A stretch of DNA of 34,355 bases from an uncultured Bacilli bacterium (lineage in GTDB: Bacteria; Bacillota_I; Bacilli_A; RF39; UBA660): positions 1 through 34,355 of the forward strand of contig CALVVV010000002.1 of the NCBI GenBank assembly GCA_944363995.1, given 5' to 3'. Positions 30,786 to 34,355 of the stretch are shown piece after piece. How positions within the stretch are numbered: position 1 is the stretch's first letter; the number at the start of each line of letters is the position of its first letter. The notes beneath the pieces were generated by a model. The model was given only the letters and a program-made list of their open reading frames with translations. It had not been told where the DNA came from and made no database searches. Position numbers and translations under genes: made by a program.

Positions 30786-32514
30786 AGAAGATAAAAGATT
30801 AAACATTGTAAACCATAGTTGTGCTCACCTTTTAGCCCAAGCTGTTAAACATTTATATCCCAATGCTTTATTTTGGGTAGGCCCAGTTATTGAAGAAGGA
30901 TTTTATTACGATATTGATTTAGGCGAATCTGTTATTAAAGAAGAAGATTTAGAAAAAATTGAGAAAGAAATGAAAAAAATTTCGAAAGATGGTAAAAGAA
31001 TTTATCGTGAAGAATTAAGTCGAGAAGAAGCATTAGAAAAATTTAAAAATGATCCATATAAAATTGATTTAATTAACAATATGAAAGATGATACGATTAT
31101 ATCTTGTTATACACAAGGAGATTTTACTGACCTTTGTCGTGGACCACATGTTGAATCTGTTAAAGAATTAAAATATTTTAAATTACTTAAAGTAAGTGGA
31201 GCTTATTTTAAAGGTGATTCTAAAAATAAAGCACTTCAAAGAATATATGGTATTTGTTATGAAACAGAACATGATTTGAAAGAACATTTACAATATTTAG
31301 AGGAAGCTAAATTAAGAGATCATCGAAAAATTGGTAAAGAACAAGAAATATATATGAATCATGAATTAGTTGGGGCGGGAATGCCTTTATGGTTACCTAA
31401 TGGAGCTATTATAAGAAAACAATTAGAAAACTATATTTATAATAAAGAAAAAAAATTGGGATATAATCACGTTTATACACCTTGTGTTGGAACTGTTAAT
31501 TTATATAAAACAAGTGGACATTGGGATCATTATAAAGAAAATATGTTTCCTATGATGAAAGTTGATGAAGAGGAATTTGTATTAAGACCAATGAATTGTC
31601 CACATCATATGTTAATATATAAAAATAAATTACATTCATATCGAGATTTACCAATTAGGATTGGAGAATTTGCTACGGACTTTAGATATGAAGCATCTGG
31701 AGCTGTAAAAGGATTAGAGCGTGTTAGATGCATGTGTCAAAATGATGCTCATTTATTTGTGACACCAGAACAAATTAAAGATGAATTTAAATCAGTTGTT
31801 AATTTAATATTAGATGTTTATAAAGATTTTGGTATTAAAGATTATAAATTTAGATTGTCTTTAAGAGATAAAGAAGATAAAGAAAAATATTTTGATGATG
31901 ATGAAATGTGGAATAATGCTGAAAGCAAATTAAGAGAAGTTCTGAATGAGTTAAAAATACCTTATTTTGAGGGGGTAGGAGAAGCTGCTTTTTATGGCCC
32001 TAAACTAGATGTTGAAGTAAAACCTGCTGTTGGCCCAGAAGTTACTTTATCAACTTGTCAATTAGATTTCTTATTGCCTAGAAGATTTGAACTAAATTAT
32101 ATTGATAATAAAGGTGAAAAACAAATACCTGTCGTAATTCATCGAGCTATTTTTGGAACATTTGATAGATTCACAGCATTTATATTAGAAGAAACTAAAG
32201 GAGCCTTGCCAACTTGGTTATCACCAGTTCAAATTAATATAATTCCAGTTAATAATGAATATCATTTGGAATACGCTAATAATTTATATTCAATGTTATT
32301 GGAAAATAATTTTAGAGTGGAATTAGATAATAGAGAAGAAAAATTAAGTTATAGAATGAGAGATAGTGTTATTAGAAAAATTCCTTATACATTGATATTA
32401 GGTCAAAAAGAAGTTGATAGCAATACAATTAGTTATAGAAAATATGGTAGTGAAGAAACTATTAATGTATCAATCGATGAATTTATTAATTTAATTAGAA
32501 AAGAGATCATTTGA
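30769..32514 (+). CDS. thrS: Threonyl-tRNA synthetase without the N-terminal TGS domain
   Basis: Charges tRNA-Thr and edits Ser-tRNA-Thr. The editing domain is complete with H16/H20 (HSCAH) and C123/H127 (CRGPH). The class II core has motif 2 (RYEASGAVKGLERVR), QNDAH and a C-terminal anticodon-binding domain. At 581 residues it lacks the ~60-residue TGS domain found at the N-terminus of most bacterial ThrRS. AGGAGGG precedes ATG 30769. Its stop lies inside the shared terminator with galU. Confidence 0.97.
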   Translation: MLKNIKEDKRLNIVNHSCAHLLAQAVKHLYPNALFWVGPVIEEGFYYDIDLGESVIKEEDLEKIEKEMKKISKDGKRIYREELSREEALEKFKNDPYKIDLINNMKDDTIISCYTQGDFTDLCRGPHVESVKELKYFKLLKVSGAYFKGDSKNKALQRIYGICYETEHDLKEHLQYLEEAKLRDHRKIGKEQEIYMNHELVGAGMPLWLPNGAIIRKQLENYIYNKEKKLGYNHVYTPCVGTVNLYKTSGHWDHYKENMFPMMKVDEEEFVLRPMNCPHHMLIYKNKLHSYRDLPIRIGEFATDFRYEASGAVKGLERVRCMCQNDAHLFVTPEQIKDEFKSVVNLILDVYKDFGIKDYKFRLSLRDKEDKEKYFDDDEMWNNAESKLREVLNELKIPYFEGVGEAAFYGPKLDVEVKPAVGPEVTLSTCQLDFLLPRRFELNYIDNKGEKQIPVVIHRAIFGTFDRFTAFILEETKGALPTWLSPVQINIIPVNNEYHLEYANNLYSMLLENNFRVELDNREEKLSYRMRDSVIRKIPYTLILGQKEVDSNTISYRKYGSEETINVSIDEFINLIRKEII

Positions 32515-32522
32515 TCTCTTTT
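32499..32522. terminator. Bidirectional terminator of convergent thrS and galU
   Basis: AAAAGAGATC (32499-32508) pairs with GATCTCTTTT (32513-32522) around ATTT. It contains both stop codons, and the genes overlap by 8 bases. Confidence 0.85.
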
Positions 32523-33358
32523 AAAAATTGTTTTAAATCTTCTTTTAAATCTTCTCTATCTAAAGCATATGCGATATTTGCTTTTAAATAACCTAATTGA
32601 TTACCAATATCAAAGTATGTACCTTTAAATTTACAAGCGTAAAAATCTTGTTTCTTCATCAAATTTAACATGCCATCGGTAAATTGATATTCATTTCCTT
32701 TACCTTTTTCTAATTTATCTAATTCATCAAATATTTCTGGTTTTACAATGTATCTACCAAGTCCTGCAAAATTACTTGGTGCTTCATCGATAGAAGGTTT
32801 TTCAACAATACTTTTAATTTTGTCACCATTTTCAAAATCAATAATACCATATTTATAAACTAATTTTTTATCAACTTCTTGTACACCTATTACATTACAA
32901 TCATATTTTTCGTAAACATCAATTAATTGCTTTAAAACAGGAGTATTTGCTTTCATTAAATCATCGCCATATAAAACAGCAAATGGTTCGTTACCAATAA
33001 AAGATTTAGCTAATTTAATTGCATGACCACTACCTAATGGTTCACCTTGTCTTGTATAATATATCCTACACATTTTAGAAATATTTTTAACTATTTCTAA
33101 TTCTTTTAATTTGTTATTTCTTTCTAGTCTAGTTTCTAGTTCAAAACTTTGGTCAAAATGATCTTCAATATTTCTTTTATATGGACTTATAATAAATAAT
33201 ATTTCTTCAATTCCACTTTCCACACATTCTTCAACAATATATTGTAAAGTTGGCTTATCAATAATTGGTAGCATTTCTTTTGGAACTGACTTTGTTACTG
33301 GTAAAAATCTAGTTCCCATACCTGCTACTGGTATAACAGCTTTACGTATCTTTTTCAA
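32507..33358 (-). CDS. galU: UTP-glucose-1-phosphate uridylyltransferase
   Basis: Makes UDP-glucose for cell-surface glycans. The nucleotide motif AGMGTRFLPVTKSVPKEMLP (12-31) and DKPTLQYIVEE follow at the N-terminus, with EKPS and GDDL motifs inside. I choose TTG 33358 (283 residues): AAAGGTGATATT precedes it, whereas the upstream ATG at 33382 is only a few bases after a minus-strand TATAAT (33389-33384) and lacks a ribosome binding site. Single gene, convergent with thrS. Confidence 0.95.
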   Translation of the reverse strand: MKKIRKAVIPVAGMGTRFLPVTKSVPKEMLPIIDKPTLQYIVEECVESGIEEILFIISPYKRNIEDHFDQSFELETRLERNNKLKELEIVKNISKMCRIYYTRQGEPLGSGHAIKLAKSFIGNEPFAVLYGDDLMKANTPVLKQLIDVYEKYDCNVIGVQEVDKKLVYKYGIIDFENGDKIKSIVEKPSIDEAPSNFAGLGRYIVKPEIFDELDKLEKGKGNEYQFTDGMLNLMKKQDFYACKFKGTYFDIGNQLGYLKANIAYALDREDLKEDLKQFLKEIK

Positions 33359-33418
33359 AAATATCACCTTTCTTTTATCCATTATATCAAAAAAAATCTA
33401 AAAAATAAAGAAAAAGGG

Positions 33419-33447
33419 TTGAATATTAGATTAATATGTTGTATAAT
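33419..33447 (+). promoter_or_regulatory. Promoter of tRNA-Arg(TCT)
   Basis: TTGAAT (33419-33424), a 17-base spacer and TATAAT (33442-33447). Confidence 0.85.
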
Positions 33448-33464
33448 TAATTCGTTCTTGTTTT

Positions 33465-33541
33465 GTCTCAGTAGCTCAGTTGGATAGAGCAATGCCCTTC
33501 TAAGGCAGCGGTCAGGGGTTCGAATCCCTTCTGGGACACCA
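33465..33541 (+). tRNA. tRNA-Arg (TCT anticodon)
   Basis: A 77-base cloverleaf with encoded CCA. Acceptor GTCTCAG/CTGGGAC, D-arm GCTC/GAGC, anticodon loop CTTCTAA giving TCT, and T-arm with GGTTCGAATCC. It reads AGA, the dominant Arg codon of this genome. A decayed integrase lies just downstream. Confidence 0.96.
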
Positions 33542-33556
33542 TTAGATAAATAAAAG

Positions 33557-33578
33557 CCTTTAAAAATAAAGGTTTTTT
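33557..33578 (+). terminator. Terminator after tRNA-Arg(TCT)
   Basis: CCTTTA (33557-33562), loop AAAA, TAAAGG (33567-33572), then TTTTTT. Confidence 0.8.
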
Positions 33579-33612
33579 ATTATATATTTTTAATTATACT
33601 CCCAAAAAACTC

Positions 33613-33880
33613 CTAAATAGCATATTTATCTATATCATTTTCTAAATTTCTTTTAGTTTTTCCGTAAAAAGTAGCGTAATATTTTTCAGTTGTTTTTGAA
33701 GAAGTGTGTCTTAATCTATCTTTAACTTCATCAATAGAATGATGGTACTTAGTAGGAATGTTCCATGAGAACTTCTTAAATCTTTAAATTTTGTATGTGG
33801 AATATTTGCTTTTTTTTGAAAATGATTTAATTGCTTTCTTAATGTTTTTGGACTAAATACTTTATTGTAATCATCTGTCT
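33613..33880 (-). pseudogene. Tyrosine recombinase (phage-type integrase) C-terminal remnant, frameshifted
   Basis: On the minus strand a frame from about 33872 reads SPKTLRKQLNHFQKKANIPH then FKDLRSSHGTFLLS (the RxxH box). A single-base frameshift near 33741-33750 follows. The next frame continues HSIDEVKDRLRHTSSKTTEK then YYATFYGKTK (His box and Tyr nucleophile) to a TAG at 33615-33613. The upstream part is missing, replaced by transposase sequence from about 33880. It is the classic phage/ICE integrase C-terminal end, pointing toward tRNA-Arg(TCT) 72 bases away. Non-functional. Confidence 0.8.
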
Positions 33881-34355
33881 TTTTTCTTTTTCATACATAT
33901 TTGTGCTTTGTAATCTGAAAATATATTTTGCTCCTATTTTTTCTAAAAACCAAATCAAGTCAATTCCTGGATATCCTCGATCAAAGATTATTATACTTTT
34001 AGTTAAATCTATAATTTTTCCAGCTTCTGTTACATTCTTTTTTGCAAGATTTTTTTCTCCTTGTTCACAATCGGCTATTATAGCATCTATTATAAATTCA
34101 TTTTCAATATCATATATTCCTGACACCCTCGCCCTTGCTGATTCTCTATGTCCTGAATTGTTTTTTTGTGTTTTAAATATTTCTCTTAACTCTTTAGTAT
34201 TTGGAATTTTAAACATTGAACCATCTATTGCTAAAACATGATGTTCTTTATAAGTCTTTACTTCATCTTTTGAATTTGTATAAAAATCCCTTAAATAATC
34301 TTTATATAAATCTATAAATATTTCTGGTTTCAAATTTAATCTTTGTTTAGAAAAA
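33839..34355 (-). mobile_element. IS4-type DDE transposase, truncated at both ends
   Basis: The minus-strand frame is open to the window edge. Upstream of the TTG at 34333 it continues FSKQRLNLKPEIF without a stop, so the true start is outside. The DDE_Tnp_1 motifs HHVLAIDGSMFKIPN (first Asp) and IIIFDRGYPGIDLIWFLEKI (second Asp) are clear; the third catalytic Glu region (YREMT type) is missing. After about residue KEKRQ the frame runs into the integrase remnant sequence and stops at 33839, so the 3' end is broken. Family IS4 is likely from these motifs. The element probably inserted into or recombined with the integrase gene. Confidence 0.85.

Noticed and set aside
9509..33529. Shared CAGGGGTTCGAATCCC in tRNA-Ala and tRNA-Arg(TCT) as att repeats
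   Set aside because: It is the conserved T-arm of tRNAs, not an element-specific direct repeat.
1..34355. Mycoplasma genetic code (UGA = Trp)
   Set aside because: Several well-supported genes end with TGA (DinD-like, mutM, thrS, yigZ-like) and Trp is encoded by TGG throughout.

Overview
The window is chromosomal DNA from a very AT-rich, low-GC Gram-positive bacterium. It fits best with a small-genome, host-associated Bacilli lineage of the RF39/RFN20 or 'Mycoplasma CAG' kind. The support is A/T-ended codon use with AGA as the usual Arg codon, RNase J plus RNase Y, T-box control, Firmicutes-type spore-envelope genes, and strong AGGAGG or GGTGAT ribosome binding sites. Several genes end in TGA (yigZ-like, DinD-like, mutM, thrS), so the code is the standard bacterial one and this is not a true Mycoplasma. 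The taxonomic placement is inference.

Layout. 1-890: the 3' part of a gene for a large surface-type protein with an FGE-sulfatase/C-type-lectin-like C-terminus. Its last ~170 bases jump to about 51% G+C, like the variable region of a diversity-generating retroelement (DGR). 891-1785: non-coding, with hairpins and the rpsB leader. 1786-3663: rpsB-tsf. 3724-5471 (minus): D,D-carboxypeptidase and a YigZ/IMPACT protein. 5537-8072: a radical SAM protein and uvrC. 8082-11071: an accessory patch holding tRNA-Arg(CCG), an XRE/DinD-like pair, tRNA-Ala and an AAA/DUF4143 ATPase. 11170-15626: polA, a cation-efflux transporter and an unknown protein. 15841-19326: serS of archaeal/haloarchaeal-like subtype, an unknown protein, murI and mutM. 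19395-22744: RNase J and RNase Y, divergent. 22793-28612: a spore-envelope-flavoured block with a Tyr/Pro-rich small protein, a dead deacetylase, lon, an unknown, a SpoVID-like SPOCS+LysM protein and a YsxE/CotS-like kinase fold. 28583-30052: a small membrane ORF and a PASTA-deacetylase. 30083-32514: a T-box, an unknown protein and thrS. 32507-33358 (minus): galU. 33465-34355: tRNA-Arg(TCT), a frameshifted tyrosine recombinase remnant and a truncated IS4-type transposase.

Most of the window is housekeeping: translation (S2, EF-Ts, SerRS, ThrRS, tRNAs), DNA repair (UvrC, PolA, MutM), mRNA decay (RNase J/Y), proteolysis (Lon) and cell-wall precursors or remodelling (MurI, D,D-carboxypeptidase, deacetylases, GalU). 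The genome is compact, with frequent short overlaps, hairpin terminators that contain stop codons, and short 5' leaders. Points that stand out: the DGR-like variable domain with no reverse transcriptase in the window; the lon-spoVID-ysxE remnant of the Bacillus lon-hem-spoVID-ysxE neighbourhood with the heme genes gone; the archaeal-like SerRS; unknown proteins tied to both aminoacyl-tRNA synthetase genes; and the decayed element beside tRNA-Arg(TCT).
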